From Alphaproteobacteria bacterium (GTDB lineage: Bacteria; Pseudomonadota; Alphaproteobacteria; CACIAM-22H2), in the NCBI GenBank assembly GCA_016124335.1, contig WGNX01000004.1, forward strand, positions 62,001 to 126,000: 64,000 nucleotides of DNA. Reading direction: 5' to 3'. The position numbers were made by a program, and so were the translations under genes. The notes under the pieces were generated by a model. It saw only the letters and a program-made list of their open reading frames with translations. It was not told the DNA's origin and ran no database searches. How positions within the stretch are numbered: position 1 is the first letter of the stretch; each line of letters begins with the position of its first letter. Shown here piece by piece: positions 10,801 through 19,811 of this stretch.

Positions 10801-11649
10801 TCATTCGGAAAGGAAGTTCAGGACCGTGCCGATCTGGTCGGCCGCCATGAGTGCCGGCGCATGCCCGCACGCGGCGATCTCGACGGCCTCGCAGTTCGGC
10901 TTCTTGGCCATGCGCAGCAGCGTTTCGCGCAGCAGCAGGTCGGAATCGGCGCCGCGGATCGCAAGCACGGGCACGCGCAGCTGGTCCCAGAACGCCCACA
11001 GCGCCAGATCGTCGGCCGGCTTGTCCTGGAACGGCTTGCCGATCGCCGGGTCATAGCGCAGGCGCAGGTTCCCGTCGCCGGACTCCTCGGCGCTGTGGAA
11101 GGCCAGATGCATCCATTCGGCTTCGGTAAGCTTGCCGAAAGGCGCGTGGACCTTGCGCAGATAGGCTTCGACCTGCCCGAAATCCTCGAAGCGCGGGTCG
11201 CGGCCGACATAGTTGCCAAGGCGCTGCAAGGCCGCGGCGGGAATGAACGGCCCCACGTCGTTGAGCACGAGCTTGCGGATGTAGTGTCCGCGCTGCGCGG
11301 CCGTCAGCATGCCGATGAGCCCGCCCATCGACGTGCCCACCCAGTCCACCTTCTCGACGTCGAGGCGCGCATAGAGGGCGGCCAGCGTCTGCATGTAGAT
11401 CGGATAGGCGTAGTCGTCGGGCTTGGGCAGCCAGTCGGAAGCGCCGCGCCCCGGCATGTCGGGGCAGACGACGCGCATGTCGTGCGCCGCCAGCGCGCGG
11501 GCAAGCGCATCGAAATCGCGGCCGTTGCGGGTGAGGCCGTGCACGCACATCACCGTACGCGCGGCTTTCGCCGGCCCCCATTCCGTCCAGACAAGACGGA
11601 AGAAACCGGCGGGACCGAGGACGGGCATCGAGTTCGTGCGCGGAGTCAT
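10801..11649 (-). CDS. alpha/beta hydrolase
   Basis: A 282-residue alpha/beta-hydrolase-fold enzyme. The oxyanion segment is VHGLTRNGRDF, the nucleophile is Ser107 in WVGTSMGG, the acid is in AIRGADSDLLL, and the histidine in AACGHAPALMA. A cap region lies between about residues 130 and 210. Substrate is not predictable; the family includes esterases, haloperoxidase-like and C-C hydrolases. It is divergent from the first EamA transporter (97-base gap) and 28 bases upstream of the rhomboid gene on the same strand. Confidence 0.85.
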   Translation of the reverse strand: MTPRTNSMPVLGPAGFFRLVWTEWGPAKAARTVMCVHGLTRNGRDFDALARALAAHDMRVVCPDMPGRGASDWLPKPDDYAYPIYMQTLAALYARLDVEKVDWVGTSMGGLIGMLTAAQRGHYIRKLVLNDVGPFIPAAALQRLGNYVGRDPRFEDFGQVEAYLRKVHAPFGKLTEAEWMHLAFHSAEESGDGNLRLRYDPAIGKPFQDKPADDLALWAFWDQLRVPVLAIRGADSDLLLRETLLRMAKKPNCEAVEIAACGHAPALMAADQIGTVLNFLSE

Positions 11650-11746
11650 CGCATACGGTTCTACCCCGCCGGGGTGCCTATGGACAACCGCGCACCGGGA
11701 ACCTTACAACGACGCCCGAGAAACCTCCCCCGACGGACCGATTCCG

Positions 11747-12619
11747 ATGCCGGCGCTTTCGCCCCGCGGCCAGGGCTATATCTTTGCTGTCGCCGCACCG
11801 CTGTGCTGGTCGGTCGGCGGCGTCGTGATGCGCAGCGTCGACACGGGCCCGTGGGAAATCGTGTTCTGGCGGGCCATCGCGCATGTCGTGTGCATGCCGC
11901 TGATCCTCGTCTTCTTCCTGCGCGTGCCGATGATGCGCGACCTGCGCGCGGCCGGTGGAATTTTCAGCCTTTCCGCACTCATGGTCGCGGCAACCCTCGT
12001 GCTGCATGTGATCGGCATGACCTCCACCACGGTTGCAAACGCGCTGCTGCTGCAATCTGTCTCGCCGCTGATCGTGGCGCTTCTCGCGCGCTTCGTGCTG
12101 GGCGAGGCCGTGGCACTCGCCAGCTGGTTTGCCATCGCCGTCGCCTTTGCGGGCCTTGGTCTGGTCGTGGGAGCAGCCCTCGACGAAGGCGCGCTTGCGG
12201 GAAAACTTGCGGCCGTGACCGTCGCGGTGGCGAGCGCCATCAACGTCACGCTCGTGCGACGCACGCGCGCCAGCCTCGACCTGCGCCCGGCCCAGATCCC
12301 GGCCGCCATTCTCGCCAGTGCGATCTCCTTCGCGTTCGGCCATCCCTTCTCGACTCCGACGGGCGATGCACTGCTCCTGATGGGCCTCGGCTTCGTCCAG
12401 ATGACCATCGGCGTCAATTTCTTCTATTCGGCGCTGCGGCGCCTCTCGCCGGTCGAGGTCACGTTGATAGCATTGCTCGAACCCATTCTTGGCCCGCTGT
12501 GGACGTGGCTTTTCATCGGCGAAGTGCCGGCGACCGGAACGCTCGTCGGCGGTGGCGTGCTGCTCGGCGCCCTCGTCTTCAATACGCTCGTCACGGCGCG
12601 CGCGAGGGCGGCGACATGA
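11747..12619 (+). CDS. EamA/DMT-superfamily transporter 1
   Basis: A 290-residue protein with ten hydrophobic segments arranged as two EamA repeats (about residues 10-140 and 155-285). Each has the family pattern of a WSVGGVVMR-type start and LEPILGPLWTWLFIGE-type end. DMT proteins usually export amino acids, nucleobases or metabolites by proton exchange. The stop overlaps the start of the next, paralogous transporter (ATGA), and three enzymes follow in the same direction. It is the first gene of the proposed five-gene operon ending at 18534. Substrate unknown. Confidence 0.88.
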   Translation: MPALSPRGQGYIFAVAAPLCWSVGGVVMRSVDTGPWEIVFWRAIAHVVCMPLILVFFLRVPMMRDLRAAGGIFSLSALMVAATLVLHVIGMTSTTVANALLLQSVSPLIVALLARFVLGEAVALASWFAIAVAFAGLGLVVGAALDEGALAGKLAAVTVAVASAINVTLVRRTRASLDLRPAQIPAAILASAISFAFGHPFSTPTGDALLLMGLGFVQMTIGVNFFYSALRRLSPVEVTLIALLEPILGPLWTWLFIGEVPATGTLVGGGVLLGALVFNTLVTARARAAT

Positions 12620-13482
12620 ACGCGGGCAAGGCGCGCAGCGTCGCGATCATGGTCGGCGCGTCGGTCGCATGGAGTACGAGCGGGCTGTTCGTGCGCCAGG
12701 TCAACGATGCGGATGCGCTCGAGATGGTGTTCTGGCGCTCGATCGGGATGATCGGCTTTCTCGGCGCCTACATGCTGTGGCGCTATCGCCGCGACACGCT
12801 TGCCAAGATCGTCGGGATCGGCGGCAGCGGCTTCACGGCGGCGGCGCTCCTCGCCTCGACGTTCTTCTTCTTCCTCTACGCCGTCAGCAAGACGACCGTG
12901 GCGACCGCCCTGTTCCTGATGAGCACGTCGCCCTTCTGGGCGGCCGTCGTGGCGCGCGTGTTCCTTCGCGAAACCCTTGCCGCGCGCACGATCGCCGCGA
13001 TCGGCGTGTGCGTCGTGGGCGTGGCGATCATGGTCGGCGGCGCGCTCGAATTCGGTTCGATCCTCGGGCCGCTGTCGGCGCTGTGCGTGTCGATCGCGTT
13101 TGCCTTCCAGATCACCTTCCTTCGCAAGGCCGGCGGGCGCGCCGACATGGTGCCCAGCGTGCTCGTCGCGGGCCTGCTGTCCGCGGCGATCGCCTTCGCG
13201 ATCGGGCAGCCCTCGCTCACCGGCCTGCACGACATCCTCGTCCTGCTGGCGATGGGCGTGATCCAGCTCGGGCTCGGCTGCCTGCTGATGACGGTTGCCA
13301 CACGCAACCTTTCGGCCGCCGACGTGGGGCTGATCGCACTTCTGGAAACCACGCTCGGGCCATTCTGGGTCTGGCTGTTCTATGCCGAAAGGCCCGCCGA
13401 CAGCACGCTTCTGGGCGGCGCCATCGTGCTGGGGGCGCTCGTCGCGAACGAGGTCGTTGGCCTGCGCCGCCGCGTCGGCTAA
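12616..13482 (+). CDS. EamA/DMT-superfamily transporter 2
   Basis: A 288-residue ten-segment DMT transporter, similar in plan to the preceding gene: VAWSTSGLFVRQ at the start, TALFLMSTSPFWAAVVARVFLRE at the end of repeat 1 and LLETTLGPFWVWLFYAE at the end of repeat 2. Tandem DMT genes can be independent exporters or form a pair; sequence does not decide. The start overlaps the previous stop by four bases, and the CoA-transferase gene begins 36 bases after the stop. Confidence 0.88.
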   Translation: MNAGKARSVAIMVGASVAWSTSGLFVRQVNDADALEMVFWRSIGMIGFLGAYMLWRYRRDTLAKIVGIGGSGFTAAALLASTFFFFLYAVSKTTVATALFLMSTSPFWAAVVARVFLRETLAARTIAAIGVCVVGVAIMVGGALEFGSILGPLSALCVSIAFAFQITFLRKAGGRADMVPSVLVAGLLSAAIAFAIGQPSLTGLHDILVLLAMGVIQLGLGCLLMTVATRNLSAADVGLIALLETTLGPFWVWLFYAERPADSTLLGGAIVLGALVANEVVGLRRRVG

Positions 13483-13518
13483 GAAAGTCGGCGCATCCAT
13501 CGGGAGACGACGCCGACC

Positions 13519-14697
13519 ATGACTTCCGTATCCAACGACAGGCCACGCGGGCCCCTTTCGGGCATCGTCGTGCTCGATCTTTCGCGCATTCTCGCCGGCC
13601 CCTTCTGCACGCTGCTCCTCGCCGAACTGGGGGCGCGCGTCATCAAGGTCGAAGATCCGCGCACCGGCGACGACGCGCGCGCCTACGGCCCCTTCATCGA
13701 GGGCGAGTCCGTCTATTTCGCCGCCGTCAACCGCGGCAAGGAGAGCGTGGCGCTCGACCTCAAGAAGCCGGAGGACCGCGCGATCTTCGAACAGCTGCTC
13801 GCGAAGGCCGACGTGCTGATCGAGAATTTCCGCCCCGGCACGATGGACAAGCTCGGCTACGGCTGGGAAGCACTGCATTCGAAGTATCCGCGCCTGGTCT
13901 ATTGCGCGGCGTCGGGCTTCGGGCATACCGGCCCCTACAAGACCGCCCCCGCCTACGACATGGTCGTGCAGGGGCTTGGCGGCATCATGAGCGTGACCGG
14001 CCATCCCGGCGCGCCGGTCGCGCGCATCGGCGTTTCGGTCGGCGATCTGGGGGCGGGTCTCTACGCCGCGATCGGCGTGCAGTCCGCCTTGTTCCACCGC
14101 GAGCGTACGGGCGAGGCGACGTTCGTGGATATCGGCATGCTCGATTGCCAGCTTTCGCTGATGGAAAATCCGGCCGCGCGCTATCTCAACACCGGCAGCG
14201 TGCCCGGCCCCATGGGCGGGCGGCATGCCTCGATCACGCCCTTCGGCATCTTCCCGACCGGCGACCGGCAGATCATCATCGCCGCCGGCAACGATTCGCT
14301 GTTCAAGAAGCTGTGCGCCGTGCTTGCCGCGCCCGCGATGGCCGAGGACAAGCGCTACCTCACCAACGGTTCGCGCACCGAAAACGTGCTGGCGCTGGAG
14401 GCCGAGATCGGCGCGATCCTGAAGACGGACACCGCCGCCGCCTGGCTTGCCAAGCTCGACGCCGCCGGCATCCCGGCAGGCCCCATCAACGACGTGAAGG
14501 GGGCGCTTGAACATCCGCAGACGGCCGCGCGCCACATGGTCGTGGAAACGGCCACGCCAGGCGGGCGCAAGGTCAAGGTGATCGGCAACCCGATCAAGAT
14601 CTCCGGCTTCCCCGACCTGCCGACGCGGCCCGCCGCGCCCGCGCTGGGCCAGCACCGCGACGCGATCGTCGCCGAACTCTCGAAGGAAACGAAATGA
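13519..14697 (+). CDS. CaiB/BaiF family III CoA-transferase
   Basis: A 392-residue family III CoA-transferase, which moves CoA between carboxylic acids through an aspartyl-CoA intermediate. The N-terminal Rossmann part reads VVLDLSRILAGPFCTLLLAELGARVIKVE; IENFRPGTMDKLGYG is the CoA-binding loop; Asp176 in GVSVGDLGAGLYAAIG fits the catalytic aspartate of formyl-CoA transferase. Family members act on oxalate, carnitine, mesaconate, succinate and others, so the acid used here is open. The stop overlaps the ALDH start by four bases. Confidence 0.9.
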   Translation: MTSVSNDRPRGPLSGIVVLDLSRILAGPFCTLLLAELGARVIKVEDPRTGDDARAYGPFIEGESVYFAAVNRGKESVALDLKKPEDRAIFEQLLAKADVLIENFRPGTMDKLGYGWEALHSKYPRLVYCAASGFGHTGPYKTAPAYDMVVQGLGGIMSVTGHPGAPVARIGVSVGDLGAGLYAAIGVQSALFHRERTGEATFVDIGMLDCQLSLMENPAARYLNTGSVPGPMGGRHASITPFGIFPTGDRQIIIAAGNDSLFKKLCAVLAAPAMAEDKRYLTNGSRTENVLALEAEIGAILKTDTAAAWLAKLDAAGIPAGPINDVKGALEHPQTAARHMVVETATPGGRKVKVIGNPIKISGFPDLPTRPAAPALGQHRDAIVAELSKETK

Positions 14698-16178
14698 GCC
14701 AGCCCGTTCTCGACCCGCGCGCCCTCGCCCGCCATCTCGAAGCAAAGCAGTTCATCGACGGCAAGCTCGTCGCCGGCAAGTCGGGCCAGACGTTCGACGT
14801 GAATTCGCCCGCGACCGGCGAACTGGTCGGCAAGGCCGCCGCAGGCGATGCCGCCGACGTGGCTGCCGCCGTTTCCTCGGCCGCCGCCGCGCAAGCCGCC
14901 TGGGCGAAGGTGCCCGCGCGCCAGCGCGGCAAGCTCGTGGCCGAGTGCGGCCGCCTCGTCGACGAACACAAGGAAGAACTCGCGCGCCTCGTGGCGCTGG
15001 AAACCGGCAAGGCGCTACGCACCGAAAGCCGCGTCGAGGCGGGCGTGCTCGCCGATGCGTTCCATTTCTACGGCGGGCTTGGCAGCGAGCTGAAGGGCGA
15101 GACCGTGCCCTTCAATCCCGACATGCTGACGATGACGGTGCGCGAGCCCATCGGCGTGGTGGGGGCGATCATCCCGTGGAACGTGCCGATGATGCTGATG
15201 GCGCTGAAGATCGCGCCGGCACTCGTCGCGGGCAATTCGGTCGTCGTCAAAAGCGCCGAGGAAGCGCCCTTCGCGGTGCTGCGCGTGGCCGAGCTGATGG
15301 GGCGCATCCTGCCGCCGGGCGTGTTCAACATCCTGTCGGGCATGGGCCCGGAATGCGGCGGCCCGCTCGTGGCGCATCCGAAGGTGGGCAAGATCACGTT
15401 CACCGGCTCGGTCGAGACCGGCAAGATCATCTACCGCGCCGCGGCCGAGAAGCTGATCCCCGTGACGCTGGAACTGGGCGGCAAGAGCCCGATGATCGTC
15501 ATGGACGATGCCGATCTCGACAAGGCGGTGGCGGGCGCCATTTCGGGCATGCGCTTCACGCGCCAGGGCCAGAGCTGCACGGCCGCGAGCCGCATGTACG
15601 TGCAGAGGGGCATCCACGACAGGTTCGTGACCGCCCTCAAGGCCAAGGTCGACGCGATGAAGATGGGCGACCCGCTCGACGAAACGACCGACATCGGCAC
15701 GATCGTCTCGCGCCAGCAATACGAGAAGGTCAACGCGTATATCGCGACCGGCCGGAAGGAAGGCGGCACCGCGCACGAATGCTCGGCCATGCCGGCCGAC
15801 GCCAAGCTCGCCAAGGGCCTTTACGTGCGCCCGGTGATCTTCACGGGGCTGCCGAAGGATTCGAAGGTCGTGCGCGAGGAGATCTTCGGGCCGGTGACGG
15901 CGGTCATGAAGTTCGACACGTTCGAGGACGCGCTTGCCGCGGCCAACGACAGCGAATACGGCCTCGCCGCGACGATCTGGACGAAAGACCTGAAGACCGC
16001 ACTCGACGGCGCGCGTCGCCTTCAGGCCGGCTTCGTGCAGGTGAATCAGAACCTCGTCGTGCAGCCGGGGCTTTCCTACGGCGGCGTGAAGACCTCCGGC
16101 CTCGGCAAGGAGGCGACGCTCGAGGCGATGCTCGAGCACTTCACGACGAAGAAGACGATCATCGTCAACATGGCCTGA
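14694..16178 (+). CDS. NAD(P)-dependent aldehyde dehydrogenase
   Basis: A 494-residue ALDH-superfamily enzyme. The catalytic cysteine is Cys295 in QGQSCTAASR, the general base is Glu260 in LELGGKSP, and Asn163 in PWNVPMM holds the oxyanion. The nucleotide-binding TGSVETGK segment is at 237-244. It oxidises an aldehyde to its acid; the aldehyde is unknown. It is coupled by an ATGA overlap to the CoA-transferase, which could activate the acid formed, and lies 4 bases before the acylase gene. One short insertion-free alignment to betaine/aminobutyraldehyde-type ALDHs is plausible, but no subfamily call is made. Confidence 0.9.
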   Translation: MSQPVLDPRALARHLEAKQFIDGKLVAGKSGQTFDVNSPATGELVGKAAAGDAADVAAAVSSAAAAQAAWAKVPARQRGKLVAECGRLVDEHKEELARLVALETGKALRTESRVEAGVLADAFHFYGGLGSELKGETVPFNPDMLTMTVREPIGVVGAIIPWNVPMMLMALKIAPALVAGNSVVVKSAEEAPFAVLRVAELMGRILPPGVFNILSGMGPECGGPLVAHPKVGKITFTGSVETGKIIYRAAAEKLIPVTLELGGKSPMIVMDDADLDKAVAGAISGMRFTRQGQSCTAASRMYVQRGIHDRFVTALKAKVDAMKMGDPLDETTDIGTIVSRQQYEKVNAYIATGRKEGGTAHECSAMPADAKLAKGLYVRPVIFTGLPKDSKVVREEIFGPVTAVMKFDTFEDALAAANDSEYGLAATIWTKDLKTALDGARRLQAGFVQVNQNLVVQPGLSYGGVKTSGLGKEATLEAMLEHFTTKKTIIVNMA

Positions 16179-16182
16179 CGCG

Positions 16183-18534
16183 ATGCGGGCCCTGCGCTGG
16201 ATCTTCGGACTGGCGGCGGGGCTCGTCGTTCTCGCGTGCGTTGCGGCCGGCGGCGGCGTGCTGGCGCTACGCGCGGCAGCGCCGGACGATACCGGCACGC
16301 TGCGCGTTGCCGGGCTTTCCGGTGCTGTCGAGATCGTGCGCGACGGCTTCGGCATCCCGCATGTCTGGGCCGGGAACGAGCGCGACCTTTGGTTCGCGCT
16401 GGGTTTCCTGCATGCGCAGGACCGGCTCGTGCAGCTCGAGTTCACGCGCCTGATCGGGCAAGGCCGGCTGGCCGAATTGCTGGGCCCGCGTGCGCTGCCG
16501 CTCGACCGGTTCAACCGCACGATCGGCCTCGCGCGCGAGGCAAGGCGCGCTTACGCGATCGCCGACGAAAATACCCGCGCCCAGGCCGATGCCTACGCCG
16601 CCGGGGCGAATGCCAGCCTTGCCGCGCGCGGCGTGCTGGGCTGGCCTGTCGAGTTCCTGTGGCTGGGCCATCGGCCCGAACGATGGGAAGGCTGGCACAC
16701 GCTGCTGTGGGGCCAACTGATGGGCCTCACGCTGAACGCGGGCTGGCGCGACGCGCTGGTGCGCGCGCGTCTGGGCGACCGGCTGACGCCGGCGCTTTTC
16801 CAGGCGCTCTGGCCGCAGGAAGCCGGCCCTGCTGCCGCACACGTGCCGGCCGACCGCCAGCTTGCGCAACTCGCGCAATCCCTCCTCGCCGCCTTGCCGG
16901 AAGCCGGTTCGGGCGCCTCGAACGAATGGGTCGTCGCCGGCAGCCGGACGCTAAGCGGCAAGCCGATCCTTGCCAACGATCCGCACCTCAATCTCGGCGC
17001 GCCCGGCATCTGGTACCTCGCAAGGCTCGAAGCGCCGGGTGCGCTCTATGCGGGCGCCACGGCACCGGGGGCGCCGGCACTCGTCCTCGGCCACAACGGC
17101 CACGTCGCATGGGGCTTCACGACGACGGGTGCGGAATCATCCGACGTCTACATCGAGCGCGTCGATCCGCTCGATCCCGCCCGCTATCTGGCGCCCGGCG
17201 GCTCGCGGCCGTTCGAGACGCGCGAGACCGTGCTGCAGGCGCGCGGCCAGCGGCCGGAAACCCTCGTCGTGCGCGCCACGCGCCACGGCGCGGTCGTGTC
17301 CGACATCGATCCGGCGCTGCGTGCGGCCGCGGGCGAAGGAAACGTGCTGGTGCTTTCGCTGCCCTTCATGTTCGCGCCCGACCGCACGGCGCAGGCGTTG
17401 ATGGGCGTGGGCCGCGCGAAGAACGCGGCCGAACTGGTCGCGGCGACGCGCGACTGGCTGGGGCCGGTGCAGAACATGGTCTATGCCGATACGGCCGGCA
17501 CGATCGGCCAGCGCACGGTGGGCGCCGTGCCGATCCGTGCAGGCGCACCCTCGCCGCTGCCCTATCGCGGCTGGGCCGAAGACGCCGGCTGGACCGGCTT
17601 CGTGCCGTTCGACCAGATGCCCGCGCGCGAGAACCCCGCCAACGGCCGCCTGCTCAACGCCAACGAGCGCATCGTGGGTGCCGAATGGCCGTTCCATCTG
17701 GGCTACGGGTTTGATCCGAGCTATCGCGCGCGGCGCATCGCCGAGCTTCTCGATTCCCGCACGAAGCAGGACACGGCGTTCCATGTGGCCCTCCAGGCCG
17801 ATTCACTCTCGCTGTTCGCGCGCGAGGCGATCGCCGCTTCGACGGCGCTGGCGCCCGGCGACCTGCGCGCACGCGTCGAGCTTGCGCGCCTGCGCCAGTG
17901 GGATGGCCGCATGGACGCGATGCATCCCGAACCGCTTGTCTTCGCCGCATGGATGCGCGAACTCACGCGCCGCACGCTCGAAATCGCGACCGGCGAAATG
18001 GCGGGCGACCTGCTGCGCGAGCGGCCGCGCCTCGTCCTCGACGTTCTTGCCGGAAAGTCGGCCTGGTGCGGACCGGCGGGCTGCGCGCAGCAGAGCGAAA
18101 GCGCGCTCGTCGCCGCGATCGCTTGGATCACCGCGCGTCAAGGCAACGACCCGGCGAAATGGCGCTGGGGGGCCGAACATCGCGCGCCGTTCGACAACCC
18201 GCTCTATGCGCGCATCCCGATCCTCGGCGCGCTGCTGTCGGCCGACGTGCCCACGAGCGGCGATTACTACACGGTCAATCGCGGCGCCGGGCGCATGTCC
18301 GACCCCGATCGACCGTTCGCGCACATCCATGGTGCCGGCTATCGCGCGGTCTACGATCTGGCCGACCTGGATGCCTCGCTGTTCGCGATCGCGCCGGGCC
18401 AATCGGGCGATCCGCTATCGACGCATTGGCGCGACATGGCCGGTTTCTGGGCCGAAGGGCGGATGCTGCGGCTGGCGAAATCCCGCGTCGAACTCGGCAA
18501 CGACGCGCACCGCCTGCATCTTCTGCCACCCTGA
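16183..18534 (+). CDS. penicillin acylase family (Ntn-hydrolase) amidase, possible AHL acylase
   Basis: A 783-residue precursor of the penicillin G acylase/PvdQ family, which cleaves amide bonds of acylated amines. Residues 1-30 form a signal peptide or anchor, so it acts outside the inner membrane. The alpha chain covers about residues 40-245. Autocleavage is predicted before Ser246 in GSGASNEWVVAGSRT, which would become the N-terminal nucleophile of the beta chain. PILANDPHLNLGAPGIWYLARL and the later GHNGHVAWGFTTTGA are family segments. Length fits AHL acylases and penicillin acylases alike. It ends the five-gene run with two DMT exporters, CoA-transferase and ALDH. Substrate unknown. Confidence 0.9.
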   Translation: MRALRWIFGLAAGLVVLACVAAGGGVLALRAAAPDDTGTLRVAGLSGAVEIVRDGFGIPHVWAGNERDLWFALGFLHAQDRLVQLEFTRLIGQGRLAELLGPRALPLDRFNRTIGLAREARRAYAIADENTRAQADAYAAGANASLAARGVLGWPVEFLWLGHRPERWEGWHTLLWGQLMGLTLNAGWRDALVRARLGDRLTPALFQALWPQEAGPAAAHVPADRQLAQLAQSLLAALPEAGSGASNEWVVAGSRTLSGKPILANDPHLNLGAPGIWYLARLEAPGALYAGATAPGAPALVLGHNGHVAWGFTTTGAESSDVYIERVDPLDPARYLAPGGSRPFETRETVLQARGQRPETLVVRATRHGAVVSDIDPALRAAAGEGNVLVLSLPFMFAPDRTAQALMGVGRAKNAAELVAATRDWLGPVQNMVYADTAGTIGQRTVGAVPIRAGAPSPLPYRGWAEDAGWTGFVPFDQMPARENPANGRLLNANERIVGAEWPFHLGYGFDPSYRARRIAELLDSRTKQDTAFHVALQADSLSLFAREAIAASTALAPGDLRARVELARLRQWDGRMDAMHPEPLVFAAWMRELTRRTLEIATGEMAGDLLRERPRLVLDVLAGKSAWCGPAGCAQQSESALVAAIAWITARQGNDPAKWRWGAEHRAPFDNPLYARIPILGALLSADVPTSGDYYTVNRGAGRMSDPDRPFAHIHGAGYRAVYDLADLDASLFAIAPGQSGDPLSTHWRDMAGFWAEGRMLRLAKSRVELGNDAHRLHLLPP

Positions 18535-18567
18535 AAAATCGATTGTTTCCAGACGGTTCAGATGAAA

Positions 18568-18583
18568 TTAACCGCTCATCAAC
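18568..18583 (+). promoter_or_regulatory. CtrA-like box upstream of motB
   Basis: TTAA, seven bases, TCAAC: seven of eight defined bases of the TTAA-N7-TTAA CtrA consensus, plus the following C. It lies in an A+T-rich dip about 145 bases before the motB start. The 191-base gap (18535-18725) holds no gene. CtrA control of flagellar genes is common in alphaproteobacteria, so the site is plausible. Confidence 0.4.
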
Positions 18584-18725
18584 GAAATCGAGCTATTTTT
18601 TAATCGAATTTTAGCGGGTCGGGCGTGCGGGTTGTTCCGGCTGCTGGCGGAGCGCATATTGCGTTCGCACGTGCAGCGCGTAACGCCTTCAGGCGGGGCC
18701 GCGAAAGGTACGTTCGGGAAGTCGC

Positions 18726-19811
18726 ATGGCCGACGAGAGCAATCATCCAGTCATCATCATCAAGCGTGGCAAGAAGGGCCACGACGGCGCGCATGGCGGC
18801 GGCTGGAAGGTCGCCTATGCCGACTTCGTGACCGCGATGATGGCGTTCTTCCTGCTGCTGTGGCTGCTCAACGCCACGGACCAGGAAAAGCGGCAGGGCA
18901 TCGCGCAGTACTTCACCGCCTTCGACGCCGTCTCGCGCTCGACCTCGGGTGCCGGCGGCGTGCTTGGCGGCGTGACGCTCGGCCCCGGCGATCTTCCCAA
19001 CATGACCGGCGGCATCGTCGTGGGCGTGCCGCTTGCCCCCACGGGCGAGGAACGCGACACCGAAGGCCCCGACTTCGCGGAGAAGCAGGGCCAGGCGGCG
19101 GCCAGCGAGGACAGCGAAAATCCGCAGCCCAACGCGCGCGGCGCCTCGGGCATCGGCCCCGGCCCGTCGGGCCGCGAAGCGGCCGGCGACAAGCGCCCGG
19201 GCACCGCGCCACAGGGCAACCTCTTTACCGGAACGCGCACCGACGGCCAGCAGGACGGCATGGGCCCCACCGTCCAGCAGAACAACGCCCTGCAAAAGCA
19301 GATGGTCGCCGAGATGGGCAAGCGCGAGGAGCAGAGCTTCCAGCGCGCCGAAGCCGACATCCGTCAGGCGCTTCAGGAAGTCCCCGACCTGAAACCGCTC
19401 GCCCAGAACATCCTCGTCGACCGCACGCCCGAGGGCCTGCGCATCCAGCTCGTCGACCAGGAACGCTATTCGATGTTCCCGTCGGGATCGTCGGCACCGG
19501 CCGAACAGACGCGCAAGCTCCTCGCCACCGTGGCGAAGGTCGTCCAGAACCTGCCCAACGCCATCGCGATCACCGGCCACACCGATGCCGTGCCCTTCCC
19601 GCGCGGCGCGCAATACACGAACTGGGAACTGTCGAGCGACCGCGCGAACGCGGCCCGGCGCGCGCTCATCGAAGCCGGCCTGCCCGCCCAGCGCATCGCG
19701 CGCGTCGTGGGCCGTGCCGATACCGAACCCCTGATCGCCGACAACCCGAGCGATCCGCGCAACCGGCGCATTTCGATCATCCTGCTGCGCGACATCCCCG
19801 CGGCGAGCTAG
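18726..19811 (+). CDS. motB: flagellar motor stator protein MotB
   Basis: A 361-residue stator subunit that anchors the proton channel to peptidoglycan. The short cytoplasmic N-terminus is followed by one transmembrane helix starting in WKVAYADFVTAMMAFFLLLWLL; Asp33 is the proton-binding residue. A long Gly/Pro/acidic linker spans about residues 70-190. The OmpA-like peptidoglycan-binding domain at about 230-355 has TGHTDAVPF, NWELSSDRANAARRAL and the NRRISI end. No motA lies beside it, unlike the usual motAB pair, so motA must be elsewhere. The last four bases overlap the convergent HD-GYP gene. Confidence 0.94.
   Translation: MADESNHPVIIIKRGKKGHDGAHGGGWKVAYADFVTAMMAFFLLLWLLNATDQEKRQGIAQYFTAFDAVSRSTSGAGGVLGGVTLGPGDLPNMTGGIVVGVPLAPTGEERDTEGPDFAEKQGQAAASEDSENPQPNARGASGIGPGPSGREAAGDKRPGTAPQGNLFTGTRTDGQQDGMGPTVQQNNALQKQMVAEMGKREEQSFQRAEADIRQALQEVPDLKPLAQNILVDRTPEGLRIQLVDQERYSMFPSGSSAPAEQTRKLLATVAKVVQNLPNAIAITGHTDAVPFPRGAQYTNWELSSDRANAARRALIEAGLPAQRIARVVGRADTEPLIADNPSDPRNRRISIILLRDIPAAS

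Noticed and set aside
10744-11746. Very long plus-strand frame before the first EamA gene
   Set aside because: It is antisense to the rhomboid and alpha/beta hydrolase genes and runs out of frame with the transporter.
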